DNA of 64,000 nt from CAWATZ01 sp963784995. GTDB lineage: Bacteria; Planctomycetota; Planctomycetia; Gemmatales; Gemmataceae. The notes below the pieces were generated by a model, which worked only from the letters and a program-made list of their open reading frames with translations, did not search any database and had not been told where the DNA came from. Numbering within the stretch: the first letter of the stretch is position 1; each line of letters begins with the position of its first letter. The position numbers and the translations under genes were made by a program. The stretch spans positions 99,603 to 163,602 of the forward strand of contig CAWATZ010000018.1 of assembly GCA_963784995.1 (NCBI GenBank), read 5' to 3'. Of this stretch, positions 16,642 through 26,231 are shown one piece after another.

Positions 16642-17958
16642 ATGAACCCTCCTGAACCAATGCCGCTGCCGCCCAGCGAGAAGGTCAAGACGTTTCCCAC
16701 CAAGCCGGGTGTCTACCTCATGAAGGACAAGACCGGCGTGGTCCTCTACGCCGGCAAGGCCAAGAACCTGCGCAACCGGGCCAGCCACTACTTCACCAAG
16801 GCGGCGGCCGAGGATGCGCGCACCGCCGACCTGGTGCCGCTGATCGCCGACATCGACTTCATCGAGGCCGAGAGCGAGGTTGACGCTCTGCTGATGGAAG
16901 CCCGCCTGGTCAAGGACATCCAGCCGCGTTTCAACGTCGAGCTGAAGGACGACAAATCCTTCCCCTATCTTCAGATCCGCATGCGTGAGGACTTCCCGCG
17001 CATCGAGTTCACACGCACGCCGAGGCGGCGCGGCGTCAAGCTCTACGGTCCCTTCACCAGCGCCCGGGGACTGCGGCAAGCGATCCAGGTCTTGCAGCGG
17101 CTGTTCCAGTTCCGCACTTGCAGCCTGGACATCAACGCCGACGACAGCCGCTGGCGCTGGTTCCGGCCGTGTCTGCTGCACAGCATCCGGCAATGCACGG
17201 CCCCCTGCAATCTCCGCGTCACCAAGGAGGACTACCGCAAGCAGATCCGCAAGCTGCGGATGGTGCTGGAGGGCAAGAAAGATCGGCTGCTGAAGGAGAT
17301 GGAAGCGGAGATGCAGGAAGCGAGCGCGCAGTTGCTGTTCGAGAAGGCGGCCCGTATTCGCGACGACATCCAGGCGCTGAAGAACCTGGGGCTGCGCGGC
17401 GACGTGGTCAAGGACGCCCAGCCCGAGGTCTTCCCCATCGATCCGCGTCGCGGCCTGAAGGGGCTGCGCAAGGTGCTGGGGCTGGCGAAGACGCCGAGGA
17501 CGATCGAAGGCGTGGACATCGCCCACCTGGCCGGCGAGGACAAGGTGGCGTCGCTGGTCAGCTTCATCGACGGATTGCCGTTCAAGCCGGGCTATCGGCG
17601 CTACAAGATCCGCACAGTCCAGGGCATCGACGATTTCGCCTCGATCCGCGAGGTGGTCAGCCGGCGGTTTCGCCGTGGGGACGAGGAGCAGGCGTATCCC
17701 GACATCCTGCTGATCGACGGCGGCCTGGGCCAGCTGAACGCGGCCCTGGAGGCGTTCCGGATGCTGGGGATCGAGCCGCCCTGCCTGATCTCGCTGGCAA
17801 AGCGCGAGGAGGAAATCTACCGCCCCGGCGAGAGCGAGACGCTGAAGCTGAGCCGGCACTCGGCCGCGCTGCGGCTGCTGCAGTACGTGCGCGATGAGGC
17901 TCATCGGTTTGCACAGCACTATCTGCACATCCTGCGACGGAAGAAGCTGGAAGAGTAA
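16642..17958 (+). CDS. uvrC: UvrC-like excinuclease subunit, short form
   Basis: 438 residues against about 600 for typical UvrC. Present in order: GIY-YIG nuclease (GVYLMKDKTGVVLYAGKAKN, about 19-100), the Cys region (RPCLLHSIRQCTAPC), a UVR motif (EASAQLLFEKAARIRDDIQA) and the RNase H-like 5'-incision domain (IEGVDIAHLAGEDKVASLVS, DILLIDGGLGQLNAA). Missing are most of the linker after UVR and the whole C-terminal helix-hairpin-helix DNA-binding domain; the protein stops right after AHRFAQHYLHILRRKK. It should make both incisions of UvrABC repair, but perhaps with weaker or different DNA binding. No frameshift explains the short C-terminus within the visible frame. Confidence 0.9.
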   Translation: MNPPEPMPLPPSEKVKTFPTKPGVYLMKDKTGVVLYAGKAKNLRNRASHYFTKAAAEDARTADLVPLIADIDFIEAESEVDALLMEARLVKDIQPRFNVELKDDKSFPYLQIRMREDFPRIEFTRTPRRRGVKLYGPFTSARGLRQAIQVLQRLFQFRTCSLDINADDSRWRWFRPCLLHSIRQCTAPCNLRVTKEDYRKQIRKLRMVLEGKKDRLLKEMEAEMQEASAQLLFEKAARIRDDIQALKNLGLRGDVVKDAQPEVFPIDPRRGLKGLRKVLGLAKTPRTIEGVDIAHLAGEDKVASLVSFIDGLPFKPGYRRYKIRTVQGIDDFASIREVVSRRFRRGDEEQAYPDILLIDGGLGQLNAALEAFRMLGIEPPCLISLAKREEEIYRPGESETLKLSRHSAALRLLQYVRDEAHRFAQHYLHILRRKKLEE

Positions 17959-17976
17959 CGCCTCTGGAGGTCCCTC

Positions 17977-18768
17977 GTGCGAATCCTGCTGACCAACGAC
18001 GATGGCGTTTATGCTCCCGGATTGCAGGCCCTGCTGCGGGAGCTGCGCAAGGTGGGCGAGGTGACCGTGGTGGCCCCGGCGGCGGAGCAGAGCGCGGTCG
18101 GCCACTCGGTGACGCTGACCACGCCGCTGATCGTGCAGGACGTGCTGGACGAGCAGCGCCGGCAGATCGGCTGGGCCGTCGAGGGCCGGCCGGCGGATTG
18201 TGTCAAGCTGGCCCTGCGCGAACTGCTGACCGAGCCGCCTGACCTCCTGGTCAGCGGCCTCAACGCTGGCTCCAACGCCGGCATCAACGTGCTGTACTCG
18301 GGCACCGTGGCGGCGGCCATCGAGGGAGCGTTCTTCCGGGTCACGAGCATTGCCTGCTCGCAGGAGTACAGCAAGCCGGCACCGCTGGACTTTGCCAGCG
18401 GCGCCGCCCTGGCCCGGCAAGTGATCGAGCAGATCCTCGCTCACCAGCCGGAACCGGGCAGCCTGTTCAACGTCAACGTCCCCGATCCGGCCCGCGGCCC
18501 GGTCCGCGGCGTCGTGGTCTGTCCGCAGAACGTCGCCCCGTACGTGGAGACCTTCAATCGCCGGACCGACCCGCGCGGCCGGGTCTATTTTTGGTCCAAC
18601 CCAGGATTCAGCTGTCCCGACCCCCACCCGGACACCGACGTCACCGCCCTGGCGGAGGGCTACGTCACGGTCACGCCGTTGCAGTTCGACCTGACCCATG
18701 CGAGCCGGCTCAAGGAGATGGCGGAGTGGGGCTGGCAGCTCGTCGGGGGACAGACGTTCGGTCCCTGA
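17977..18768 (+). CDS. surE: 5'/3'-nucleotidase SurE
   Basis: 263 residues. SurE dephosphorylates nucleoside 5'/3'-monophosphates, with a metal bound by the N-terminal DD pair. Seen here: MRILLTNDDGVYAPGL, AAEQSAVGHSVTLT, and the LVSGLNAGSNAGINVLYSGT loop, followed by GTVAAAIEGAF, all family signatures. The start is GTG 17977, set by TGGAGG 6 nt upstream. It lies 18 nt after uvrC, suggesting co-transcription with that repair gene. Convergent with the WD40-like gene at 18784. Confidence 0.95.
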   Translation: MRILLTNDDGVYAPGLQALLRELRKVGEVTVVAPAAEQSAVGHSVTLTTPLIVQDVLDEQRRQIGWAVEGRPADCVKLALRELLTEPPDLLVSGLNAGSNAGINVLYSGTVAAAIEGAFFRVTSIACSQEYSKPAPLDFASGAALARQVIEQILAHQPEPGSLFNVNVPDPARGPVRGVVVCPQNVAPYVETFNRRTDPRGRVYFWSNPGFSCPDPHPDTDVTALAEGYVTVTPLQFDLTHASRLKEMAEWGWQLVGGQTFGP

Positions 18769-18783
18769 GCGGATGCCGCTGGT

Positions 18784-19857
18784 TCAATGACCCGTTTCGT
18801 GGATCAGAAGCACCGCCCCGACCCGGCCCGGTGTTTGGTGGCTGACCGCGACCCGTTTGCCATCCGGCGACAGGGCGAGATGGTCGAGATAATGGCCTGT
18901 CTCGATGCGGCGGAGTTCCTTGCCCGCGGCCAGGTCCCAGACACCGACGGCGCCCCTGGCAGTGGTGAAGGCCGCAACCTGGCCATCGGCGGACAGGGCC
19001 AGGCGCTTGAGGGGGTCGTCGGCTGCCGTCTTCCAGGGGATCGGGACGTCCCGTTTCTTTTTCCCCGTGGACCAGTTACACACCTGGACAACGTGCTCGC
19101 CGGCGAGCAGGACGCTCTTGCCGTCGCCGGACACGAACAGTTCCAGCACCGGCGGCCCTTGAAAGCCCGTGCGCGTTTCCGTGACGGTGTCGCCGACCTG
19201 GCGGATCTTCATGCCCGTGGCGGCCTCGTAAGACCAGCAGCTCACCTCGTAGCGCCGGGAGCGGATTTTCCCGACTCCGCCCGCATTGGTCCCCACGGCG
19301 CTGACCGCGAGGACGGTCTTGCCGTCCTCGACAAAAGCGAGCGTCGAAAGCTGCCGGTTCGCTTCCTTGCCGAAGTGCCGGAGTTCTTTGGCCGTGGTCG
19401 CGTCGGTCAGGGAGATCTCGTCATTCTTGAGCCAGCCGAGCGTCCGGCCGTCCGGAGCGAAGCGAACCGGCCGGGCCCCATTCGATTTTTCGACCCGGCC
19501 CACTTCCTTGCCCTTCTCCAGGTCCCACAACCGGACCGCGGTGTTCCACATGCCGAGGGCCAGGCGTTTGCCGTCCGGCGAGAGGGCAATTGGTCCCAGC
19601 AGTGAATCGTCGGCCGGGCCCTCGATGCGGCGTTTTTCCTTCCCGGCAGATACGTCCCAGAGGATGATCTGGGACGGCGCCGTGCGAGCGCCGATGGGCA
19701 GCGTTTCCAGCCGGACGAAGACCAGAGTCTTGCCGTCGGCGGAGAAAACCGGGTTGGAGAACCAGCCCTGGAACTCAACTTTGACTGGTTCCGCTGCTCC
19801 GATCAGGGCCAGGACAATCCCGGCCAGCGCCACGGTTTTGAGTTTGTGTCCGAACAT
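18784..19857 (-). CDS. Secreted WD40-like beta-propeller protein
   Basis: About 357 residues. The N-terminal signal peptide (KLKTVALAGIVLALIGAAEP) is followed by repeated propeller blades with the phrase FSADGKTLVFV, LSPDGKRLALG, FAPDGRTLGWL, LSADGQVAAFT and LSPDGKRVAVS, each followed by a WD-like strand (IILWDVSAGKE, VRLWDLEKGKE, VGVWDLAAGKE). No enzymatic motif is visible, so an exported protein-binding scaffold is the most that can be said. ATG 19857 is chosen over 19902 because AAGGGAG precedes it and the signal peptide follows immediately. Common planctomycete architecture; partner unknown. Confidence 0.82.
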   Translation of the reverse strand: MFGHKLKTVALAGIVLALIGAAEPVKVEFQGWFSNPVFSADGKTLVFVRLETLPIGARTAPSQIILWDVSAGKEKRRIEGPADDSLLGPIALSPDGKRLALGMWNTAVRLWDLEKGKEVGRVEKSNGARPVRFAPDGRTLGWLKNDEISLTDATTAKELRHFGKEANRQLSTLAFVEDGKTVLAVSAVGTNAGGVGKIRSRRYEVSCWSYEAATGMKIRQVGDTVTETRTGFQGPPVLELFVSGDGKSVLLAGEHVVQVCNWSTGKKKRDVPIPWKTAADDPLKRLALSADGQVAAFTTARGAVGVWDLAAGKELRRIETGHYLDHLALSPDGKRVAVSHQTPGRVGAVLLIHETGH

Positions 19858-19985
19858 GGGTACGGCTCCCTTCGCTCGTGGTGGTGGGGTCAGCTTTGCC
19901 ACTCTAGTTTTTTTGACCTGGCATGTCTACAGTCCTCACCGTACCCTACAGCGTGGCGACTTACGTGAACTGGCAGGATGGGCCC

Positions 19986-20984
19986 ATGTCACCCGAAACA
20001 ACAACACCAATGCGGGCCAGCGGCGCACGGAAGCCGAAAGGAGTCAGGCACTGGATGCTTCTGCTCGGGATGGTGGTCGCCGTCTGGCTGTTGCTATCGT
20101 ACGCGGTCGCGTATCGCCTCACTGGCCGCAGACACCCGCGCACCGAGACCGCTGCTCCGCCGGCAGCCTGGGGTGCAGTCGAGTCCCTGCAAATCCGGAC
20201 GCGGGACGGCGAGGATCTGGGGGCCTGGTTCATTCCGGGTCGGGAGCGGCTGCCGGTGGTCCTGTTGCTGCACGGCAACGGAGGCAAGCGGCGGGACTGT
20301 GCCGACCAGGCAGAGCTGCTGCGGTCGCTTGGCCATCCCGTCTTGCTCATTTCTTTCCGGGCCCACGATGATTCAACCGGCGAGCGGAACGACTTCGGCT
20401 ACAGCGCCCGGCACGACGTGATTGCCGCGGTGGCCTGGCTGGAGAAGAACCAGCCGGGTCGGCCCATCGTGATCTGGGGCCAATCGCTGGGCTCGGCCGC
20501 GGCCCTGTTCGCAGCGGAGGAGTTGGGCCAGGGAGCGGGTGGCAAGCGGGTCCACGGCTACGTTCTGGAGTGCCCGTACCGCGACCTGTGGACGGCAGTG
20601 CGCAACCGGACCCGGACGTATCTGCCGCCGCTGCTCGATTCCGTGGCCTACACCGGTCTGGTTGTCGTTTCACCTCTGGTGCTCGAGGACGTGGACCGCA
20701 TCTCCCCCGTGGAAGCCGCCGCGAAAGTGCCGCGCGACCTGCCAGTGCTGCTGCTGGCGGGTGGCGAAGACCGCCGGGCCCAGCCGCAGGAGGCACGAGA
20801 GATTCAGCAACGCCTTGGTCCCCAGGCCCGACTAATCGTGATCGAGGGGGCCGATCACCTGCGGCTGCTCCAGGCTGATCCGGAGCAGTATCGTGTCTGT
20901 GTGACTCGGTTTCTGGATGAGGCTTCGTCTCGGCCACCGGATCGCTTTCCAGGACCGGGGAAGTGTGGTAGGTTAAAGCGATGA
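19986..20984 (+). CDS. Membrane-anchored alpha/beta hydrolase
   Basis: About 332 residues. One N-terminal membrane helix (WMLLLGMVVAVWLLLSYAVA) is followed by a Ser hydrolase domain. The oxyanion strand PVVLLLHGNGGKR, the nucleophile elbow IVIWGQSLGSAAA, a late acid LLLAGGEDRRA and the base EGADHLRL form a plausible Ser-Asp-His triad. This resembles the BEM46/YqkD-like hydrolases; the substrate is unknown. ATG 19986 follows GGCAGGA; ATG 19923 is also in frame. Its stop overlaps an ATG of the next small gene (ATGA). Confidence 0.83.
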   Translation: MSPETTTPMRASGARKPKGVRHWMLLLGMVVAVWLLLSYAVAYRLTGRRHPRTETAAPPAAWGAVESLQIRTRDGEDLGAWFIPGRERLPVVLLLHGNGGKRRDCADQAELLRSLGHPVLLISFRAHDDSTGERNDFGYSARHDVIAAVAWLEKNQPGRPIVIWGQSLGSAAALFAAEELGQGAGGKRVHGYVLECPYRDLWTAVRNRTRTYLPPLLDSVAYTGLVVVSPLVLEDVDRISPVEAAAKVPRDLPVLLLAGGEDRRAQPQEAREIQQRLGPQARLIVIEGADHLRLLQADPEQYRVCVTRFLDEASSRPPDRFPGPGKCGRLKR

Positions 20985-21022
20985 GCCAGTCCCATCCACA
21001 ACCTGGCCCCAAGGAGCCACTC

Positions 21023-21343
21023 ATGAATCTGCCAAACCCTTCGCAGGGACCACACCCGACGCCATCCCGGCTTGACGCGATTGCCGCTGAACTGCAACTG
21101 GAAAGCGAGAAGCTCCGCCGGCTGGCCGAAGAGCTTCGTGCCCACGAGCAGGCCCATCAAGAGATGCTGGCCCATTACCCCCAACTGGAAAAAATGATTC
21201 TGGCCTTGTTATGTGAGCAGTGTCTGCGCGAAGTGCCTCCCATCCCAGCCGACAAGGATCTGGAAACCTTCGCTCGGGAGGAAGGGGCCATGCCATTTGA
21301 GACCCTCCTCAGCGAACTGGGAATCGGAGACGTTGCACCATAG
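21023..21343 (+). CDS. Small coiled-coil hypothetical protein
   Basis: About 106 residues. The centre is a strongly charged helix with heptad character (DAIAAELQLESEKLRRLAEE, then LRAHEQAHQEMLAHYPQLEK), followed by a Cys pair (LCEQCLREVPPIPADKDLET). I do not recognise the family. ATG 21023 is preferred because AAGGAG lies 8 nt upstream. An ATG at 20981 overlapping the hydrolase stop is also in frame and would couple the two genes. Confidence 0.55.
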   Translation: MNLPNPSQGPHPTPSRLDAIAAELQLESEKLRRLAEELRAHEQAHQEMLAHYPQLEKMILALLCEQCLREVPPIPADKDLETFAREEGAMPFETLLSELGIGDVAP

Positions 21344-21456
21344 CATCGTTTCCCATTCCAAACCGCCGCCGCCCCAGACCCAGGCTGGCCGCCACAACCT
21401 CCGGTCTCTATCCTATCTCAATCCGTTCCTTGTCCTCTGGCTCCGGAGGGTTCGCC

Positions 21457-22047
21457 TTGACGACTGCATCTCTCGAACGACCCACGCCCGGGAGCCTGCT
21501 GCAGCGGCTGAAGAAACCGCCAGGGCAGGCTCCGCAGGCCTGGCAACGCTTCGTGCAGCTCTATACGCCGCTGCTCTTTTCCTGGGCCCACCGGCTCGGC
21601 GTCTCCGAGTCCGATTCCTGCGATCTGGTCCAGGACGTGTTCCTGCTCCTCTTTGACAAGTTGCCGGGGTTCTCGCCGGAACGCTTCCCCCGCTTCCGGT
21701 CCTGGCTCTGGACCGTCTTGCTCAACAAGTACCGGGAGCAGCAACGGCGCAGGACCCGGCAGCCCGCGCAGGTTGCGGACGCTGTCCTGGACCAGCTGGC
21801 GGACGTGGACAACGTCGCGGCCTGGACCGAGGCTGATTACCGTCGCCAACTGGTCAACCGGGCCTTGGATCTGCTCCAGCCCGAATTCTCCGAGCAAACC
21901 TGGCATCTGTTTCAGCAGTACGTCGTTCACGAACGGCCGGCCCGGGAAGTGGCCGCCGAGCAGGGCGTGCTCCTCAACCGGGTTCACCTGGCCAAGTCCC
22001 GCGTCCTGCAGCGGTTGCGCCGGGAGCTGGAGGAGCTGCTCGATTGA
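21457..22047 (+). CDS. ECF-type RNA polymerase sigma factor
   Basis: About 196 residues with sigma region 2 (WQRFVQLYTPLLFSWAHRLG, DLVQDVFLLLFDKLPGFS, RFRSWLWTVLLNKYREQQRR) and region 4 (NRALDLLQPEFSEQTWHLFQ through the helix-turn-helix RPAREVAAEQGVLLNRVHLA). The start is TTG 21457 with CCGGAGG 6 nt upstream. The kinase encoded 167 bp downstream begins with a zinc-finger anti-sigma motif, so the two probably form a sigma/anti-sigma pair. This is the only gene of the 21-31 kb block that is intact. Confidence 0.92.
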   Translation: MTTASLERPTPGSLLQRLKKPPGQAPQAWQRFVQLYTPLLFSWAHRLGVSESDSCDLVQDVFLLLFDKLPGFSPERFPRFRSWLWTVLLNKYREQQRRRTRQPAQVADAVLDQLADVDNVAAWTEADYRRQLVNRALDLLQPEFSEQTWHLFQQYVVHERPAREVAAEQGVLLNRVHLAKSRVLQRLRRELEELLD

Positions 22048-22214
22048 TCGGGCGAAGGCCGCCTGGCGGTCGGGAAGGGCCTGCACACTTTTTTCGTCTT
22101 TCTGTCCTTTTGCTGACAGACCTGGCTGTCGGGAAGCATTGATTGGGTGGAGGCTGGCCGGGGTCCGGAACACTCCCGGACGATCCTACCTCGTGTTCGT
22201 GGAGGAAAGCCACA

Positions 22215-24610
22215 GTGCCAACGACCCTCTGTCTCAACGCCGAGCAGATCCAACAATTCCTTCTGGGGCTGGCTCCCCGGGCCGAGGCGGAAGCCCTGGC
22301 CCGGCACCTGGAAGAGTGTCCGGCCTGTTCCGACCTCGCCGACAGTCTCTCGGCCCGTGATTCTCTGGTGGAGGCTGTGGAGCAGGCAAAGACGCCCATC
22401 CCCATCGGCGTCGAACCGGTGGTGGTGGAGACGATGATCGCGCGCCTTCAGGCCCTGGCCGCGCCGGAGCTGGACACCAGCCCCGGAGGTTGGATCAGGC
22501 CAGACCAGGGTCGGTCCCGTACGTCGCCGGAGACGCCCGACGTCGAACGGCTGGGGCGGTATCAGATCCTGGAAGTCCTTGGTCGGGGTGGGATGGGAAA
22601 GGTCTATCTGGCTTATGATCCGCTGCTGCGGCGGCACCTGGCCCTGAAGGTGATGAACCGCTCCCAGGCGGCAGTCGGCGACTCGGCCGAGCGCTTCCTG
22701 CGCGAGGCCCGGCTGGCGGCCCAAATGCACCACGACAACGTGGTGCCGATCTTCGACGTGGGCGAGGACAACGGCGTTCCCTTCATTGCCATGCCGGTGC
22801 TGGAAGGCGAATCGCTGGCCGCTCGCCTGGCCCGGGCGCCCGAAGCCGGGATTGAAGCTGACGCTTCGGGTGGGCCGGGAAGTCGCGGCCGGCCTGGCGG
22901 CGGCGACACCGGCACGGGCAGATCCACCGTGACATCAAGCCGGGCAACGTCTGGCTCAAGGGCGAGCCGCCCGAAGTCGAGCGCGTGGTCCTCCTCGATT
23001 TTGGACTGGCCCGGGGAAGGGTCGAGCCAGGAGAGGTCCCCTTGTCTGAATCGGGCTTGCTGCTGGGAACGCCCGGTTACCTGGCCCCGGAACAGGCGCA
23101 CGGCGAGTCAGTGACAGAGCGGGCTGACCTGTTCAGCCTGGGATGTGTGCTGTACGAGATGTTACCGGGCACAGGCCGTTCACCGGCCCAACGTCATGGC
23201 GATCTAGCGCGCTGGCCAGCCACGCTCCCGGTGGCGCCGCACGAAGTGGACGCCACGGTGCCCCGGCCGCTGTCGAACCTGGTCATGCGTCTGCTGGCCC
23301 AGGATCCGAACAACCGGCCGTCCAGCGCCGCCGCGGTGGCTGAGGCCCTGCGAGCCCTTGAGGCTGGTGCGCGGGTGAAGCCGGGTCGGCTCTGGCCTCT
23401 GCTGGTGGGGTTCGCGGCTGCCGCGGCCCTGCTGGCTGTTCTCGCGCCGCTGATCCTTCGCATCAAAGGTCCAGATGGGAAGACAACGGTGATCGAGGTC
23501 GAAAACGCCAGGAGTGCCGAGTACGACTCGAAAACGGGGAAAGTGACCATCAACCCGCTCGTTCCGCCCGACAGGCAGGCTCCTCCGGCCGACCCCGCTC
23601 CCCCGGCCGACACCGTTTATGAGGTGCGCGAGGGATGGCTCTGGAGTCGGGTCGGCTCCGGAGAGTGGAAGCGGTCCGTCCGGATCAAACAAACGCTTCA
23701 AGGACCGGATCCCCAGGGTGCGGAGCTGACCTTCTACCTCACCATTGATGGGCGCGTTGTGCGGAAGACGACGAAGGGGTTCCGTTTGCACGCCATGGAC
23801 CGGAAGGTTTCAAAGATGGGGCTGGGGGTCAGCTTTGAGGGCCTGAAGGCAACTCTGGTGCTCGACCCGAAAGGGGGCGTCCATGCCTGGAGCGCGGGGG
23901 GGAACCACTGGCTGGCGACTTCTGACGTGGAGGTCAGCCAGGATGTCGATCTGAACCATTGCTGGGTGACTCGTGATCGAAGCCTCATCGCCCGAAAAAC
24001 GGATGGCACGTGGTGGCGTTTCGATTCTGGTGGCTCCCATGCCTTGACCAGCGCGAAACGGTTGCCGGATGGGCAGAGCTGGTTGCTGGAATACAAGGAT
24101 TCCGGCAAGCGTGCCGTCAACGACGCGGACGGCCAGACTGATTGCAAACAGGTCGCGGAGCTGGGTGACAAAAGCATCCTGATCCAGAAGAGCGACGGCT
24201 CCTGGTGGCATTATGAAGCCGGTCAACGCATCGTTGTGGTCAGCGCGAGGCAATTGCCGGACAAGAAGAGCTGGTTCCTGGCCCACAAAGGAAGTGAGGG
24301 CTGGCGTTTCCTCTACGATGCCGACGGCCAACACAGCTGGCTCAAGTTCCTGGAGCTGCGCGACCGAAGCATCCTGATCCAGAAGGAAAATGGCTCCTGG
24401 TGGCGTTATGCCCCGGACGGCCGGCACCTGCTGGAGGGGCTCACCAAGGTGCGCCTGGTCGGAGACGAGCAGCCGGCCAGCAATGGCGTCGGCCGGATCC
24501 TCACGTTCCAGAACGGCGCGGTGATCTACTGGGCTCCGGGAATGTCCGCAGTCAGGGTGATGAGCAAAGACGCCTACGCCCGGTGGCTGCAACAGAAAAA
24601 GGATCGTTAG
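22215..24610 (+). pseudogene. Ser/Thr kinase with N-terminal anti-sigma zinc finger, frameshifted
   Basis: Domain order once frames are joined: anti-sigma zinc motif HX3CX2C (His31, Cys35, Cys38 in ARHLEECPACSDL); Hanks kinase (GRYQILEVLGRGGMGKVYLA, ALKVM, then IHRDIKPGNVWLKGEPPEVE, LLDFGLARG, GTPGYLAPEQA); one membrane helix (LWPLLVGFAAAAALLAVLAP); and an extracellular part with three 64-65-residue repeats marked by SLIARKTDGTWWRFD, SILIQKSDGSWWHYE and SILIQKENGSWWRYA. The start is GTG 22215 after GGAGGAAAG. Frame breaks lie near 22848 and 22905, with a compensating pair near 23165 and 23200, all inside the kinase domain. It probably controls the adjacent sigma factor in response to an outside signal. 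Whether the breaks are real or sequencing errors is open. Confidence 0.82.
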
Positions 24611-24619
24611 GCTGTGTTT

Positions 24620-24648
24620 GGGAATGCACCGCTTGCCGGTGCATTCCC
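24620..24648 (+). terminator. Hairpin after kinase 1
   Basis: Perfect 11-bp stem GGGAATGCACC / GGTGCATTCCC with a 7-nt loop, 9 nt after the kinase stop. No clear U-tract follows, so termination is plausible but not certain. Confidence 0.55.
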
Positions 24649-24734
24649 GCAAGGGATCTGATGGTTTGGCTGGATCTCCCCACGCGCGGGCTTTGTTGCC
24701 CGGGCTCAATCCAGCGCCAGCAGGAGTACCAGGG

Positions 24735-26128
24735 ATGCAAAAGCCCCCCTCGAAATCGCCCATGGATTTTGCCAGGCGGATGAAGAAGCTCGTCCACCAG
24801 GCCGGCCCGAAATGGCTGCGTGAAGTCCAGAAACACCAGTTCAATGCCTGGTACAACGGCAAAGGCGTCCTCGCGGAAGCCTATCGCGACGCCCTGCCCG
24901 CTCTCAAGGCCGATCCCCAGGCCTGGCGGGATTTGATTGAGCGCGAATTCCAGATCCGCGTCGATCTCGGCCAGCCCACGTGTGTCGAGGACTTTCTGCA
25001 GCGTTTTCCAGAACACGCCGACGCCTTGCGTTCCCGCCTGGAGGCGTACCTTTCCCGCAATGGGGACGTGAGCGGGTCGGCCACCCCCGTGACCCACGAT
25101 ACCAGCTCCCCTGGAGCTCCGGGCGTCCCCGGTCCCCTGGAGCGCGACGGCTTCCGGGCCCGTCTGGGAGGATTTCGGCTGCGGAAGAAACTGGGCGAGG
25201 GAGGCATGGGCATCGTCTTTCTGGCCTATGACCCCAGGCTGGACTGTGAAGTGGCGCTGAAGATCATGAAACCGGAAGTGGCAGCGATCCCGAGTTGCCG
25301 GCAACGGTTTTTGCGCGAGGCCCAGGCCATGGCCGCGCTGCGAAGCAACGAACACGTCGTGATGGTCCATCAGAGCGGTGAGGTGGGCTTGCGCGACTCC
25401 AGCGGCCAGGCGGACACGATCCCGTTTCTGGTGATGGAATTGCTGCGTGGAGAATCACTCAGCAGCCGGCTGAAGCGGCAACGGCAGCTCCCCTGGAAGA
25501 ACGCGGTCCGCATCGCTCAGGAAACGGCGCGAGGGCTGAGGCCGCCCACCAGCGTGGCCTGATCCACCGGACGTCAAACCTGCAACATCTGGCTGGAGGA
25601 CCTGACCGAGAAGGGAGCCCGGGATCGACGCGAACGTGTTCAAGATCCTGGACTTCGGCTTGGTCCGTGCCGTGGAGCGGGAGGGACCGTTCACCAAGGG
25701 GTTTGTGGGAACGCACGCCTACGCCAGTCCGAGCAAGCGGCCAGCCAGAAAGTCGATGAGCCGCATGGACCTGTTCAGCCTTGGCACTGTCCTCTACGAA
25801 ATGGTCACGGGGATCTTGCCCTGGAAAGGCAAGACCGGCAAGGCCATTCTCCATCAGGTGCAGACCCGGAACCCCAGGCCGGCCATCGAGCTGGTGCCGG
25901 AGGTTCCTCCTGCTTTGTCGCGGTTGATCGAGCAGCTCCTGGCAAGGACCCCGACAAACGCCCCGGCTCGGCCGAAGCGATTTCTCAGACCCGTGCCAGC
26001 TGATCGAACCGCTGCCGCAGCCTGTTCCTCCCCTCTCGGGGGAAGATCTGGACCGCCTTCTGAAGAGATGGGAAACCCTGCCGGGCCACGGACGCCGGGC
26101 CATTCTGAGTCTGGTGGAGAGCGACTGA
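24735..26128 (+). pseudogene. Second Ser/Thr kinase, frameshifted
   Basis: The N-terminal helical region (about 1-100; RRMKKLVHQAGPKWLREVQK) is followed by a kinase domain: LGGFRLRKKLGEGGMGIVFL, EVALKIMKPE, then a fragmented catalytic loop (LIHR / DVKP / NIWLEDLTEKGARDRRERV) and VFKILDFGLVRA, DLFSLGTVLYEMVTGILPWK. Frames shift near 25555, 25571, 25590, 25640, 25945 and 26000. Restoring one G after CACCGG and one C after CCTGC rebuilds the HRD-K-N loop. The final frame ends LLKRWETLPGHGRRAILSLV at 26128, with no membrane helix, so this kinase would be soluble. The start ATG 24735 has CAGGAG upstream. Confidence 0.75.
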
Positions 26129-26231
26129 TACTCTCATCGCTGCGCACGGAAGCCAAATCGAGTCGCCACGATTGGGAGCCACTGCCAAGGAAATGGTCCA
26201 GCGAGCAACGCGGTTCCTCAACGGCAGAGCC

